Origin: Desulfocurvus vexinensis DSM 17965
GTDB taxonomy: Bacteria; Desulfobacterota; Desulfovibrionia; Desulfovibrionales; Desulfovibrionaceae
Direction of reading: 5' to 3'
NCBI RefSeq assembly: GCF_000519125.1
Contig: NZ_JAEX01000021.1
Span: 1-37,694 of the forward strand
DNA: 37,694 bases
The position numbers were made by a program, and so were the translations under genes. The notes beneath the pieces were generated by a model. That model was given only the letters and a program-made list of their open reading frames with translations. It searched no databases and was not told the DNA's origin. Of the stretch, positions 13,774 to 22,566 are shown one piece after another. How positions within the stretch are numbered: the stretch's first letter is position 1; every line of letters starts with the position of its first letter.

Positions 13774-16614
13774 TCACAGGGAATCTGGGCCCCCGCCGCC
13801 CTTGGGCCAGCTGGCCTCGTCCAGCAGGACCAGCAGGTTCTTGTACGGCAGGCCCGCGTGCAGCGACAGGCCGACCTCGCAGGTGCGCGAGGTGGAATAG
13901 CCCACGGTGCAGCCGCGCACCTGCTCGCGCAGCCCGGCCAGGGCCGCGGCGTTCAGCTCGGGGTGGCTGAAGCCCCGGTCGCCCGCAAAGCCGCAGCAGA
14001 ATACGTCCTCGGGCACGACCACCTCGCGGGCGCACTTGCGCGCCAGGGCCTCCATGGGCCCGGCCAGACCCAGCTTGCGCGAGCTGCACGTCACGTGCAG
14101 GGCCACACGCCGGTTCACGGGCGTGAACTCCAGGCGCTCGGCCAGGTACTTGGCGGCGAATTCCACGGGTTCGAGCAGCTCCAGGCCCTGGATGTGCTCG
14201 CGCATGCGCGCCAGGCAGGGGCTGGTGTCGCACAGCACGGGCAGGGCGCCGTTGCCGCTGGCCGCGCGCAGGGCGCATTCCAGCTCGCGCAGCTTGGCCT
14301 CGGCCTGGGCCGGGAAGCCCTTGGTCTCCCACGGCTGGCCGCAGCACAGCCGGGCCATGCCCTGGGGCTGGACCACCGTGCAGCGCGCCTTGGCCAGCAC
14401 GGACAGGGTCCGGTCGTGCAGGGCGCTCTTGTCCGGGTCGTGCTTTTCGGGGCCCATGTGCCGCGCCACGCAGCTGGGGAAGTAGACCACCTTCAGGTCG
14501 CCGCTCTGCGGGGCCTGGGCCCGGGGCCGCGCGGCCGCGCGGGGCATGGAGACGTTCCAGCGCGGGGCGCGCTGGCCGGAATACTTGTGCAGCGCGCCGG
14601 AAACGGCGTCCATGGCCCGGTCGCCCAGGATGTCGTGGGCCGCGCCCGCAACGCGCAGGGCCACGCCCAGGGCGGCGGCGGTCAGGGGCATCTGGGCCGC
14701 CGTGGCCGAGGCCATGACCAGGGCCGCCTTGCCGTGGCCCATGGAGCGGTAGTGCTTGATGAACTTGCCGGTGTCGATGGCCACGGGGCAGCGCTGGGCG
14801 CACAGGCCGTCCGCCGCGCAGGTGGCCTCGCCGTCGTAGTCGTAGCGCTTCTCGAAGGCCGCCAGCTCTTCGGCGCCGGGCTGGCCCGTCTGCCTGCGCC
14901 GGGCGATCTCGCGGTAGGCCACGATGCGCTGGCGCGGGGTCAGGGTCAGGGTGCGCGAGGGGCAGACGGGCTCGCAGAAGCCGCATTCGATGCAGCGGTC
15001 GATGCCCTCGTCGGCGGCGGGCAGGGGCTTCAAGTCCTTGAGGTGCGCCCGGGGGTCGTCGTTCAGGATGACCCCGGGGTTGAGCAGCCCGCGCGGGTCG
15101 AACAGGGCCTTGATCTCGCGCATCAGGGCGAACGCCGCCGCGCCCCACTCCAGCTCCACGAAATGGGCCATGTTGCGCCCGGTGCCGTGTTCGGCCTTGA
15201 GGGAGCCCTTGTACTTGTCGGCCACCATGTGCGTCACGTCGTCCATGAACGCCTCGTAGCGGTCGATCTCGGCCTGGACGTTGAAGTCCTGGGTGAACAC
15301 GAAGTGCAGGTTGCCCTCCAGGGCGTGGCCGAAGATGATGGCCTTGTCGTAGCCGTGGCGGACGAACAGGGCCTGCAGCTCCAGGGTGGCGTCGGCCAGG
15401 GATTCGATGGGGAAGGCCACGTCCTCGATGATGACTGTGGTGCCTGCCTCGCGCACGGCGCCCACCGCCGGAAACAGGCCCTTGCGTACGTTCCACAGCG
15501 TGGTGAACTCGGCGGGCACGGCGGTGAACGCGTGCTCCGTCAGGCTGGGGATGTGCGCCACGAGCTTGCGCGCCGTGGCGATGCGCTTGTCCAGCTCCTT
15601 GTGCGTCGCGCCGCGCACCTCCACCAGCAGAGCCGCCGCGCCCTCGCCCAGCTCGGCCAGGCCCTCGGGCATGCCCGGCTTGGCCTGTACCGAGGCGATG
15701 GCCGCGCGGTCCATGATCTCGGCGGCGGACACCGCCCCGCGCAGGGCCGTCGCCGCCTCGCAGGCCGCGCGGATGTCCGGGAAGCGCATCAGGGCCGAGG
15801 CCTTGTGCGGGTGCTCCACCACCGTGCGGTAGACCACGCGCGAGATGAAGGCCAGGGTGCCCTCGGAGCCCACCAGCAGGTGCTGGAGGATGTCGAAGGG
15901 GTCCTCGAAGTCCACCAGGGCGTTCAGGCTGTAGCCCGTGGTGTTCTTGATCTTGAATTTGCGGCGGATGAGCGCGGCCAGGCCCTCGTCGGCCAGCACG
16001 CGGGCGCGCAGGGCGGCCAGGCCGTCCAGGATGTGCGCGTGGCTGGCGGCGAAGGCCGCGCGGCTTTGCGGGGAGCCGGTGTCCAGGGCCGTGCCGTCGG
16101 CCAGCACCAGGCGCATGGAGTCCAGGGTCTTGTAGGAGTTCTCGGCCACGCCGCAGCACATGCCCGAGGCGTTGTTGGCCACGATGCCGCCGATCTTGCA
16201 GGTGTCGATGCTGGCGGGGTCGGGGCCGATCTTGCGGCCATGGGGCGCCAGGATGCGGTTGGCGTGGCTGCCGATGATGCCCGGCTCCAGGGCGATGCGC
16301 GCGGCGTTGTCGAGGATTTCCCAGTGCCGCCAGCCGTCGCCCAGGCGCACGAGGATGGAGTCGCTCACCGCCTGGCCCGACAGGCTGGTGCCCGCCGCGC
16401 GGAAGGTCACGGGCACGTTGTGGCGCGCGGCGATTTCCAGGATGCGCACCACCTCGGCCTCGCCCTCGGTGTCCACCACGATCTTGGGGATCAGGCGGTA
16501 GAAGCTGGCGTCGGTGCCGTAGGCCAGGGTGCGCAGGGGGTCGGTGTAGACCCTGGTTTTGGGCATGAAGGCCAGCAGTTCCTTGAGAATGCTGTCGTAC
16601 GGGGCGGGCGGCAT
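13774..16614 (-). CDS. FAD/Fe-S D-lactate dehydrogenase (Dld-II type, fused)
   Basis: Protein of 946 aa fusing three modules. Residues ~1-530: PCMH-type FAD-binding oxidase with VTFRAAGTSLSGQAVSDSILV and CKIGGIVANNASGMCCG, and the C-terminal lactate/glycolate-oxidase half ending in the AEHGTGRN and DPRGLLNPG motifs. Residues ~538-610: two 4Fe-4S motifs, CIECGFCEPVCP and a CAADGLCAQRCP segment. Residues ~690-946: CCG-type domains with CCGQPW and CCGFAGDRG, which bind Fe-S clusters in heterodisulfide-reductase-like subunits. The same architecture is known for the D-lactate dehydrogenase Dld-II of Shewanella, which passes electrons to quinone or cytochrome. In a sulfate reducer lactate is a main electron donor. 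Glycolate or another 2-hydroxy acid is an alternative substrate. The start has AGGAGG 6 nt upstream. Confidence 0.85.
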   Translation of the reverse strand: MPPAPYDSILKELLAFMPKTRVYTDPLRTLAYGTDASFYRLIPKIVVDTEGEAEVVRILEIAARHNVPVTFRAAGTSLSGQAVSDSILVRLGDGWRHWEILDNAARIALEPGIIGSHANRILAPHGRKIGPDPASIDTCKIGGIVANNASGMCCGVAENSYKTLDSMRLVLADGTALDTGSPQSRAAFAASHAHILDGLAALRARVLADEGLAALIRRKFKIKNTTGYSLNALVDFEDPFDILQHLLVGSEGTLAFISRVVYRTVVEHPHKASALMRFPDIRAACEAATALRGAVSAAEIMDRAAIASVQAKPGMPEGLAELGEGAAALLVEVRGATHKELDKRIATARKLVAHIPSLTEHAFTAVPAEFTTLWNVRKGLFPAVGAVREAGTTVIIEDVAFPIESLADATLELQALFVRHGYDKAIIFGHALEGNLHFVFTQDFNVQAEIDRYEAFMDDVTHMVADKYKGSLKAEHGTGRNMAHFVELEWGAAAFALMREIKALFDPRGLLNPGVILNDDPRAHLKDLKPLPAADEGIDRCIECGFCEPVCPSRTLTLTPRQRIVAYREIARRRQTGQPGAEELAAFEKRYDYDGEATCAADGLCAQRCPVAIDTGKFIKHYRSMGHGKAALVMASATAAQMPLTAAALGVALRVAGAAHDILGDRAMDAVSGALHKYSGQRAPRWNVSMPRAAARPRAQAPQSGDLKVVYFPSCVARHMGPEKHDPDKSALHDRTLSVLAKARCTVVQPQGMARLCCGQPWETKGFPAQAEAKLRELECALRAASGNGALPVLCDTSPCLARMREHIQGLELLEPVEFAAKYLAERLEFTPVNRRVALHVTCSSRKLGLAGPMEALARKCAREVVVPEDVFCCGFAGDRGFSHPELNAAALAGLREQVRGCTVGYSTSRTCEVGLSLHAGLPYKNLLVLLDEASWPKGGGGPDSL

Positions 16615-16669
16615 GGGGCACCTCCTGGGCGTTGCGCCTGTCCGCCCCGGGCCGGGGCCGGACATACCC

Positions 16670-16699
16670 AGGCTAGCACGGAATCAGAGCGCTGGACAA
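16670..16699 (-). promoter_or_regulatory. Probable promoter of the D-lactate dehydrogenase gene
   Basis: On the minus strand TTGTCC (16694-16699), 18 nt, TAGCCT (16670-16675) preceded by TGC, an extended -10. It gives a leader of about 50 nt. The rest of 16615-16885 is GC-rich sequence without a recognisable gene. Confidence 0.45.
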
Positions 16700-16881
16700 G
16701 GGATTGCCGGGCGCGCGGGGCGGACAGGGAAAAAGCGCACCCTCTTGGCGGTTTTGCCCCGGCTGGCGGCGCACGGGGCGGGGCGCGGCGGGGCAAGGGG
16801 CCATGGCATGTGGCCTGTTCCGCTGCCCTCGGCTGGCGGGCGCGCGGGGCGGGCCGGGCGGGGCCTGCACCCGGGGCGACG

Positions 16882-16915
16882 TAAAAAGGCCCGCCCCCGC
16901 GAGGGGACGGGCCTT
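16882..16915 (-). terminator. Terminator of the dsr operon
   Basis: On the minus strand AAGGCCCG-t-CCCC pairs with GGGG-g-CGGGCCTT around TCGC, then TTTTTAC (A-tract 16883-16887). It begins 25 nt after the dsrP stop codon and separates dsr from the lactate dehydrogenase gene. Confidence 0.88.
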
Positions 16916-16939
16916 CCAATCGAGGCGGGAGCCCTGAGG

Positions 16940-18112
16940 CTATGCTGCGGCTTTCTTGACGGTGACAGCGATCTTCCACAGCACGGTGACGACCAGGGCG
17001 CCGATGGCGTAGATGCCCAGGGAGATGAACAGCTCGGTGGAGGACGGCATGTATTCCGTCACGCCCTCGAACATGTTGGGGATGAAACCGGCCACCACCA
17101 GGCCCATGCCCTTGTCGATCCAGGTCGCGGCGACGAGGATGATCAGGGCGAAGATCAGCACGGGCTTGCAGTTGCGGGTGGCGGAGGGGATGAGCAGGGC
17201 CAGGGACAGCAGGGCCATGAACGCGGCGGCCCAGAAGTAGGGCACCATGACGCCCAGGTGCTGCCCGGTGGTCGGGTCTTCCAGCCCGGCGAACAGGTAG
17301 ACGATGGAGTGCATGTGGCCGGGGATCTGGGAGTAGAAGGCCGTGAACAGCTCAAGGCCGAAGAAGAAGACGTTGAAGATCATGGCGTAGGTGATGATCC
17401 GCGCCAGCATCTTCACCGCGTAGTCGCCGATCTCGAACTTGGCGACCTTCTCGACGATGAACAGCAACAGCAGCATGATGGCCGGACCGGCGCAGAAGGC
17501 GCTGGCCAGGAAGCGGGCGGCCATGATGGCGGTCAGCCAGAAGTGGCGGGCCGGGATGCCCGCGTACAGGAAGGCTGTGACCGTGTGGATGGAGAAGGCG
17601 AAGGGCACCGAGACGATGGCCAGGATCTTGACCCACTGGGCGTAGGGCACGCCCTTCTTCTGGGCTTCCAGGGAGGCCCAGCCCACGATGATGTTCAGGA
17701 ACATGTAGCCGTTGAGCACGATCATGTCCCAGAAGAGCACGGAGTTGGGGGTCGGGTGCAGCACGACGTTCATCAGGCGCTGGGGCTGGCCGAGGTCCAC
17801 GACCACGAACAGCAGGCACATGATGATGGCGCCGATGGCCATGAACTCGCCGAAGACCACCAGGTTCCCGAACTTCTTGTAGTCGTGCAGGTAGTAAGGC
17901 AGCACGAGCATGACGCCCGAGGCGGCCACGCCGACCAGGTAGGTCAGCTGGGCCACGTAGAAGCCCCAGGACACGTCGCGGCTCATGTTGGTGAGCTGCA
18001 GGCCGTGCTGGAACTGCAGGGCGTAGTTGTAGGCCCCGACCCCGATGCACACGAGGAGCAGGCTTATCCACCACCAGTAGTATTTATTTCCGTTGAGTGC
18101 TTTTTCGAGCAT
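16940..18112 (-). CDS. dsrP: DsrP, NrfD-like membrane subunit of the DsrMKJOP complex
   Basis: Protein of 390 aa with about ten transmembrane segments. Seen: start MLEKALNGNKYYWWWISLLLV, then DVSWGFYVAQLTYLVGVAASGVM and repeated hydrophobic helices typical of NrfD/HybB/PsrC proteins. The family binds menaquinone without heme and hands electrons to a periplasmic ferredoxin-like partner, here DsrO. DsrP is the last gene of the operon, 10 nt after dsrO, with GGGGGTG as ribosome binding site. Together with DsrO and DsrJ it forms the periplasm-facing module; the direction of electron flow in vivo is still debated for the family. Confidence 0.95.
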   Translation of the reverse strand: MLEKALNGNKYYWWWISLLLVCIGVGAYNYALQFQHGLQLTNMSRDVSWGFYVAQLTYLVGVAASGVMLVLPYYLHDYKKFGNLVVFGEFMAIGAIIMCLLFVVVDLGQPQRLMNVVLHPTPNSVLFWDMIVLNGYMFLNIIVGWASLEAQKKGVPYAQWVKILAIVSVPFAFSIHTVTAFLYAGIPARHFWLTAIMAARFLASAFCAGPAIMLLLLFIVEKVAKFEIGDYAVKMLARIITYAMIFNVFFFGLELFTAFYSQIPGHMHSIVYLFAGLEDPTTGQHLGVMVPYFWAAAFMALLSLALLIPSATRNCKPVLIFALIILVAATWIDKGMGLVVAGFIPNMFEGVTEYMPSSTELFISLGIYAIGALVVTVLWKIAVTVKKAAA

Positions 18113-18122
18113 GGCACACCCC

Positions 18123-18905
18123 CTAGATGATGTAGAAGACGCTCGGGCTGGTGCCCAGGTCCGGTTTGCGGCGCAGAGTGAAGTTCTCCGCCAGGATGTG
18201 CCGGATCTCGGAGTCGGGATCGCCCAGGTCGCCGAAGACGATCTTGCCCTCGGAGGCCTCGACGCAGGCCGGCATCTTCCCCTCGGCAAGGCGCTCGGTG
18301 CAGAAGGTGCACTTTTCCACCACGCCCTTCATGCGCGTGGGGTAGGCGAGGTTCTCCTCGGCGATGAACGGGCGCGGGTCCTGGAAGTTGAAGCTCCGGG
18401 AGCCGTAGGGGCAGCCCGCCATGCAGAAGCGGCAGCCGATGCAGCGGTGCATGTCCATCATCACGATGCCGTCCTCGCGCTTGAAGGTGGCCTGGGTCGG
18501 GCACACGCGCACGCAGGGCGGATTGTCGCAGTGGTTGCACAGCAGCGGGTACGCGGCGTGGTGGGCCCGCTCGGCCAGGAACTCCTGGTGGTTGTGGGGG
18601 AAGGTGGCGTGGAAGCCGCCGGTCCACAGCCATTTCACGTCCTGCGTGCCCGGGATGGTCGGGACGTTGTGTTCCTTGTGGCAGGCCTCGATGAGGGGCG
18701 CGTAGTCGGCCTCGCCATGGAAGGCGCGGGTATCGATGACCATGCCCCAGCGCTTGGCCGCGAGGTGGTCATGGCCGGTATCCATGTGCTCGGTGTGCGG
18801 CAGGTAGGCGCCCTTGGAGTAGGCCAGGGCGGGGCCCGCCCCGGCGGCCATGCCCAGGGCCGTCACACCAGCCACTTTCAGGAAGTCGCGTCTGGTGGTT
18901 TTCAT
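18123..18905 (-). CDS. dsrO: DsrO, Tat-exported periplasmic ferredoxin-like subunit
   Basis: Protein of 260 aa. It begins MKTTRRDFLKVAGVTALGMA, a twin-arginine signal with Arg5-Arg6 followed by a hydrophobic stretch and an AxA-type cleavage site near residue 28. The Fe-S ligands are grouped as CNHCDNPPCVRVCP, CIGCRFCMAGCPYG and CTFCTERLAEGKMPAC, as in DmsB/PsrB-type four-cluster electron-transfer proteins. It relays electrons between DsrP (quinone side) and the cytochrome DsrJ in the periplasm. Its ATG overlaps the dsrJ stop codon by one base (TAATG), with AAGGAGGAG upstream, so it is translationally coupled. Confidence 0.96.
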   Translation of the reverse strand: MKTTRRDFLKVAGVTALGMAAGAGPALAYSKGAYLPHTEHMDTGHDHLAAKRWGMVIDTRAFHGEADYAPLIEACHKEHNVPTIPGTQDVKWLWTGGFHATFPHNHQEFLAERAHHAAYPLLCNHCDNPPCVRVCPTQATFKREDGIVMMDMHRCIGCRFCMAGCPYGSRSFNFQDPRPFIAEENLAYPTRMKGVVEKCTFCTERLAEGKMPACVEASEGKIVFGDLGDPDSEIRHILAENFTLRRKPDLGTSPSVFYII

Positions 18906-19291
18906 TACTTCTCCTCCTTGGGCGCGATATGGCAATCCCAGCAGTAGGGGTCCACGGCTGCCGCGGTGTGGCATTTGTCGCAGAACTCCTTCTTGCTGTC
19001 GTGGCAGTCCATGCAGGTCTTCTGCAGGCTCATCTCCACGTGGCCGCCGGACGCCGTGGTGTACACGAGGTTGCCCTCGCGGACCACGGAATCCCGCCAG
19101 GTGTCGAGCAGCTGCATGTGCTCCGCGCGCATCCAGTCCGTGGGCCGGATGCACTCGGTGGCCTTGGACTTGGGAGGCAGCTTCAGCTCGGGGGTCTTGT
19201 AGCCTGCGCTTCCCGCGTTGTACCAGAACGGGAATCCTACGATCCCGAGGAACACGATCAGGCCGGCGATGATTTTTCCACCGTCATACAT
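18905..19291 (-). CDS. dsrJ: DsrJ, membrane-anchored triheme c-type cytochrome
   Basis: Protein of 128 aa with an uncleaved N-terminal membrane anchor (about residues 7-24) and three heme c motifs, CMDCH, CDKCH and CWDCH, in the C-terminal third. DsrJ is known for unusual heme ligation including a His/Cys-ligated heme; a further Cys in TECIRP (about residue 47) is the natural candidate for that ligand. It faces the periplasm and may exchange electrons or sulfur compounds with soluble cytochromes. The start is ATG 19291, 8 nt after GGAGG; a GTG two codons upstream is too close to the ribosome binding site. Confidence 0.96.
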   Translation of the reverse strand: MYDGGKIIAGLIVFLGIVGFPFWYNAGSAGYKTPELKLPPKSKATECIRPTDWMRAEHMQLLDTWRDSVVREGNLVYTTASGGHVEMSLQKTCMDCHDSKKEFCDKCHTAAAVDPYCWDCHIAPKEEK

Positions 19292-19305
19292 TGGCACTAC
19301 CTCCC

Positions 19306-20925
19306 TTACTCCATCCCGGGCAAGGGCTCTTGCCGCAGGTCTACTTCTCTGGGTTTCTCGCCCGTCATGACCAGCGCGTTGGCCACCAGCTCATGGACGC
19401 CGTACACCTCGACGCCGGGGGCCCAGTAGCGGGCCAGGGGCGGCAGGGTGGCGCGGTCGATGGCGCAGATGGTGGCCAGGGTGTTCACGCCGTTCTTCTG
19501 CTGCACGTGGCGCAGGGCGTTGCCCCGGCCGATGCCGCCGCGCATGCGCATCTCCATGAACTCGTCCGTGTTCAGGCCCGAGCCGCCGGAGCAGCAGAAG
19601 GTCTTCTCGCGGATGGTGTCCTCGGGCATCTCGACGAAGTTGTTGCACACGTTCTGGATGACGTAGCGCGGTTCGTCGAGCAGGCCCATGGCGCGGGCGG
19701 GGTTGCAGGAGTCGTGGAAGGTCACGATCTTGTCGTCGTTGCGGCTGGGGTCGAGCTTGAGCTTGCCGTGCTTCATCAGGTCGGAGGTGAACTCCGTGAT
19801 GTGGATCATGCTCGTTCCGGCGGCGTTGTCGAAGCGGGTGCCGGTGATGGGGCTGACCGGGGTCTCCAGGAAGTCCGCCGGGCCGTTCATGGTGTCCATG
19901 TACTGGTTGAGCACGCGCCACATATGGCCGCACTCGCCGCCGATGATGTACTTCACGCCCAGGCGCTTGGCCTCGGCGTACATCTTGGCGTTCAGCTTCT
20001 TCATCATCCTGTCCGAGGTGAACAGGCCGAAGTTGCCGCCCTCGGAGGCGTAGGTGGACCAGGTGTAGTCCAGCCCGATCTCGTGGAAGAGCATCAGGTA
20101 GCCCATGTAGGTGTAGGTGCCCGGGTCGGCGAAGATGTCGCCCGACGGGGTGATGAACAGCACCTCATGGCCTTTTTCGTTCACCGGGCAGTTGACCTTG
20201 ACCCCGGTGATCTCCTCGATGTCGTCGCACATGAACTCCATCATGCCGTAGTAGGCATGGGGCTGGATGCCCATGTGGTTGCCGGTGCGGTTGGAGTTGG
20301 AGGCGGGCTCGAGGATCCAGTTGATGTTGCAGCCCACCAGGTGCAGCAGCTCGCGGGCCATCATGGTGATCTCGGCGGTGTCGATGCCGTAGGGGCAGAA
20401 CAGCGAACACCGGCGGCATTCCGTGCACTGGTAGAAGTACAGGAACCACTCCTTGATCACGTCCTCCTCGAGCTTGCGCGCGCCGGCCAGGCGGCCCAGA
20501 ATCTTGCCCGCGAGGGTGAACTCGCCGCGGTAGATGGAGCGCAGCAGCTCGGCGCGCAGCACGGGCATGTTCTTGGGGTCGCCGCCGCCGATGTAGAAGT
20601 GGCACTTGTCGGCGCAGGCGCCGCAGCGCACGCACACATCCATGAAGACCTTGAACGAGCGGTACTTGTCCAGCCGCTCGCGGAAGCCCTTCTTGATGCG
20701 CTCGCGCCAGTCCTCGGGCAGCTTCCAGTCCGCGTCGGTGGGCACCCACTCGCGGATGTGCGGGAAGTCGCCCTTGGTGGCCTTGTTCAGGTACTCCAGG
20801 ATCTCGGCCTTGGCCGGGTAGCACCACGTGCCAGGCTTGAACTCGGGCGGAACATCCATCCAGTTCTTCTGGGGAACCTTGTAATCGTACTGAAGCAGCT
20901 CTTCAGGTTTGACATTCCAAGCCAT
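19306..20925 (-). CDS. dsrK: DsrK, HdrD-like cytoplasmic Fe-S catalytic subunit
   Basis: Protein of 539 aa. Seen: two 4Fe-4S binding motifs, CVRCGACADKCHF (about 100) and CTECRRCSLFCPYG (about 165), and a C-terminal CCG domain with FHDSCNPARAMG and FCCSGGSGLN, which holds the noncubane cluster in HdrD/HdrB-type heterodisulfide reductases. DsrK is the presumed site where the DsrC trisulfide is reduced during sulfite reduction, with electrons from DsrM or the DsrJOP module. It lies 15 nt after dsrM, with AAGGAG before the ATG. Length and motif order match canonical DsrK. Confidence 0.97.
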   Translation of the reverse strand: MAWNVKPEELLQYDYKVPQKNWMDVPPEFKPGTWCYPAKAEILEYLNKATKGDFPHIREWVPTDADWKLPEDWRERIKKGFRERLDKYRSFKVFMDVCVRCGACADKCHFYIGGGDPKNMPVLRAELLRSIYRGEFTLAGKILGRLAGARKLEEDVIKEWFLYFYQCTECRRCSLFCPYGIDTAEITMMARELLHLVGCNINWILEPASNSNRTGNHMGIQPHAYYGMMEFMCDDIEEITGVKVNCPVNEKGHEVLFITPSGDIFADPGTYTYMGYLMLFHEIGLDYTWSTYASEGGNFGLFTSDRMMKKLNAKMYAEAKRLGVKYIIGGECGHMWRVLNQYMDTMNGPADFLETPVSPITGTRFDNAAGTSMIHITEFTSDLMKHGKLKLDPSRNDDKIVTFHDSCNPARAMGLLDEPRYVIQNVCNNFVEMPEDTIREKTFCCSGGSGLNTDEFMEMRMRGGIGRGNALRHVQQKNGVNTLATICAIDRATLPPLARYWAPGVEVYGVHELVANALVMTGEKPREVDLRQEPLPGME

Positions 20926-20940
20926 CGTCCACTCCTTGGG

Positions 20941-21987
20941 CTACTGGGCCTCGGTTTTGGCGGCCTCTTCGAGGGTCTTCTCGACGGGCAGCCCGGCTTC
21001 GATCATCTTCTCCCGGAACTCGTCCTCGTAGGCCGTGTAGCTGTGGGCCTTGACGTTCGGGTCGTTCCAGGGGTTGCGGTGGTACCTGGCGCGGCTGTCG
21101 TTGGGCAGGTTCCTGGTGGGGGAGAGGAACACGCCGCCCATGTGCATCAGCTTGCTGAAAGGCAGGTAGGCGATGAGGCAGCTGACCAGGAAGACGTGGA
21201 CGAAGAAGATGGCGCCGACCCCTTCGATGTGCACGGCGGGGTTGAGCGAGAACAGGGCCATGGTCACTTCCTTCACGGCCATGATGTCGGTCTTGGCCCA
21301 GTAGCGCATGACGATGCCGGAAAGGGCCACGCCAAGGATCAGGAACAGGGGGAAGTAGTCCGCGGCCTGGGAAATGTAGCGCACCTGGGGCACCAGGAAG
21401 CGGCGCAGCAGCAGCAGGGTCGCGCCCAGCACCAGGGCGGCGCCGCTCATGTACAGCGTGGGCACGCCGATCTGCAGGAAGGTCTCGACGGCCTCCAGGG
21501 CCACGATGAACGAAGGCACCGGGTCGAGGAACAGCCGCCAGTGGCGGATGAACACGACCAGGAAGGAGTAGTGGAAGATCAGGGCGAAGAGCCACAGCCA
21601 TTTGGCCGAGGCGTAGCGGACCTTGACGTCCACGCCGTCGGCGGCGGAGCCGAAGCGCTGCACCGCGATGTTGCGGAACAGGGAGCGGAACAGCAGCACT
21701 TCGAGAGCCATGCGCACGAAGGTCTGCCCGGCGGTGGCGGGGTTGTCGTACTTGTCGTGGCGGATCCAGTCGTGCGACTTCATCTGCCCGCCGGTGGTCG
21801 GGATGCGGAACGGCACGGGTGATTTGGCCCAGCCGATGACCTTGGCGACGAAGCCGAGCAGGAAGACGGCAATCGCCAGCCAGGGGATGTACAGCCCGAA
21901 GAGCTGCTCCATCCCCGCGGCCCCCGCGCCGACCAGGGCGATCACGACCAGCGCGAAGACAGCGAAAAGTGAGTACAATGCGTTCAT
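20941..21987 (-). CDS. dsrM: DsrM, NarI-like diheme cytochrome b membrane subunit
   Basis: Protein of 348 aa with about six transmembrane segments. The NarI-like half (residues ~125-300) contains histidines placed in helices for two b hemes (FHYSFLVVFIRHW and HVFLVSCLIAYLPFSKLMHM, the latter a typical C-terminal heme helix). The first ~50 residues are two additional membrane helices typical of sulfate-reducer DsrM. It passes electrons between menaquinol and DsrK. Second gene in the operon, 33 nt after the RsbRD-N gene, and preceded by AGGGG. Confidence 0.95.
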   Translation of the reverse strand: MNALYSLFAVFALVVIALVGAGAAGMEQLFGLYIPWLAIAVFLLGFVAKVIGWAKSPVPFRIPTTGGQMKSHDWIRHDKYDNPATAGQTFVRMALEVLLFRSLFRNIAVQRFGSAADGVDVKVRYASAKWLWLFALIFHYSFLVVFIRHWRLFLDPVPSFIVALEAVETFLQIGVPTLYMSGAALVLGATLLLLRRFLVPQVRYISQAADYFPLFLILGVALSGIVMRYWAKTDIMAVKEVTMALFSLNPAVHIEGVGAIFFVHVFLVSCLIAYLPFSKLMHMGGVFLSPTRNLPNDSRARYHRNPWNDPNVKAHSYTAYEDEFREKMIEAGLPVEKTLEEAAKTEAQ

Positions 21988-22020
21988 AAGCCCCTACCTC
22001 GATTGAAGTTACACTGCCAT

Positions 22021-22566
22021 TTACCCGTCACCCGATTCCGAAGTCCCGCTGTCGAACTTCGGATATTCGACGATGATCTTGTGCTTGCGCATGAGCCCGG
22101 TGAAGTCGCGCTTGAAGTCGTCCAGGCGGTTCTCCATCACCGTGTTGCGGCATTTGGTGTAGATGTCGAAGGCGATGAGCATCATCGTGTCCACGCGGTT
22201 GTCGAACTCGTGCAGCTCCCGGGCGGGGATGGCTCCGGATTCGATCTCGGCGGCGAAGCGCTCGCGCACCACGTGCTTGACGAAGAGCAGGATGGCCACG
22301 GCCTGGGAGGGCATGTAGTCCTGCACGGCGCGGATGCGCACCACGGTGTCCAGCAGGGGCGCCAGATCGTTTGTGGCCTCGGGCTGGAGCAGCTCGTCGA
22401 AGAGCTTTTCGATGGCGCCGTGGATATTGGTGCCCACGGGGTTGCCCCAGCGGTGGTTCTTCTTGAGGAACACCGCCGACAGCCCCGGGTAGGTGCGCAC
22501 GATGAGGTCGAACCATCGGTCGAGGATCTGTTCCCTGTGCTGGGCGAGAAGCGGAGCCAGTGTCAT
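22021..22566 (-). CDS. Standalone RsbRD N-terminal-domain protein, first gene of the dsr operon
   Basis: Protein of 181 aa, all-helical, beginning MTLAPLLAQHREQILDRWFDLIVRTYPG. This pattern (helical start with W-F-D/E near residue 18, VRIRAVQDYMPSQAVAILLFVKHVVRE in the middle) matches the RsbRD N-terminal domain (globin-like sensor fold of the RsbT co-antagonists). The STAS domain that normally follows in RsbR is absent, so this is a sensor domain alone. A heme-ligating His is not evident. It precedes dsrM by 33 nt on the same strand; the same neighbour is, to my recollection, common in Desulfovibrio. It may sense redox, lipid or ligand state for the complex or its expression, but that is inference. 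The ribosome binding site is weak (AAGG). Confidence 0.8.
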   Translation of the reverse strand: MTLAPLLAQHREQILDRWFDLIVRTYPGLSAVFLKKNHRWGNPVGTNIHGAIEKLFDELLQPEATNDLAPLLDTVVRIRAVQDYMPSQAVAILLFVKHVVRERFAAEIESGAIPARELHEFDNRVDTMMLIAFDIYTKCRNTVMENRLDDFKRDFTGLMRKHKIIVEYPKFDSGTSESGDG

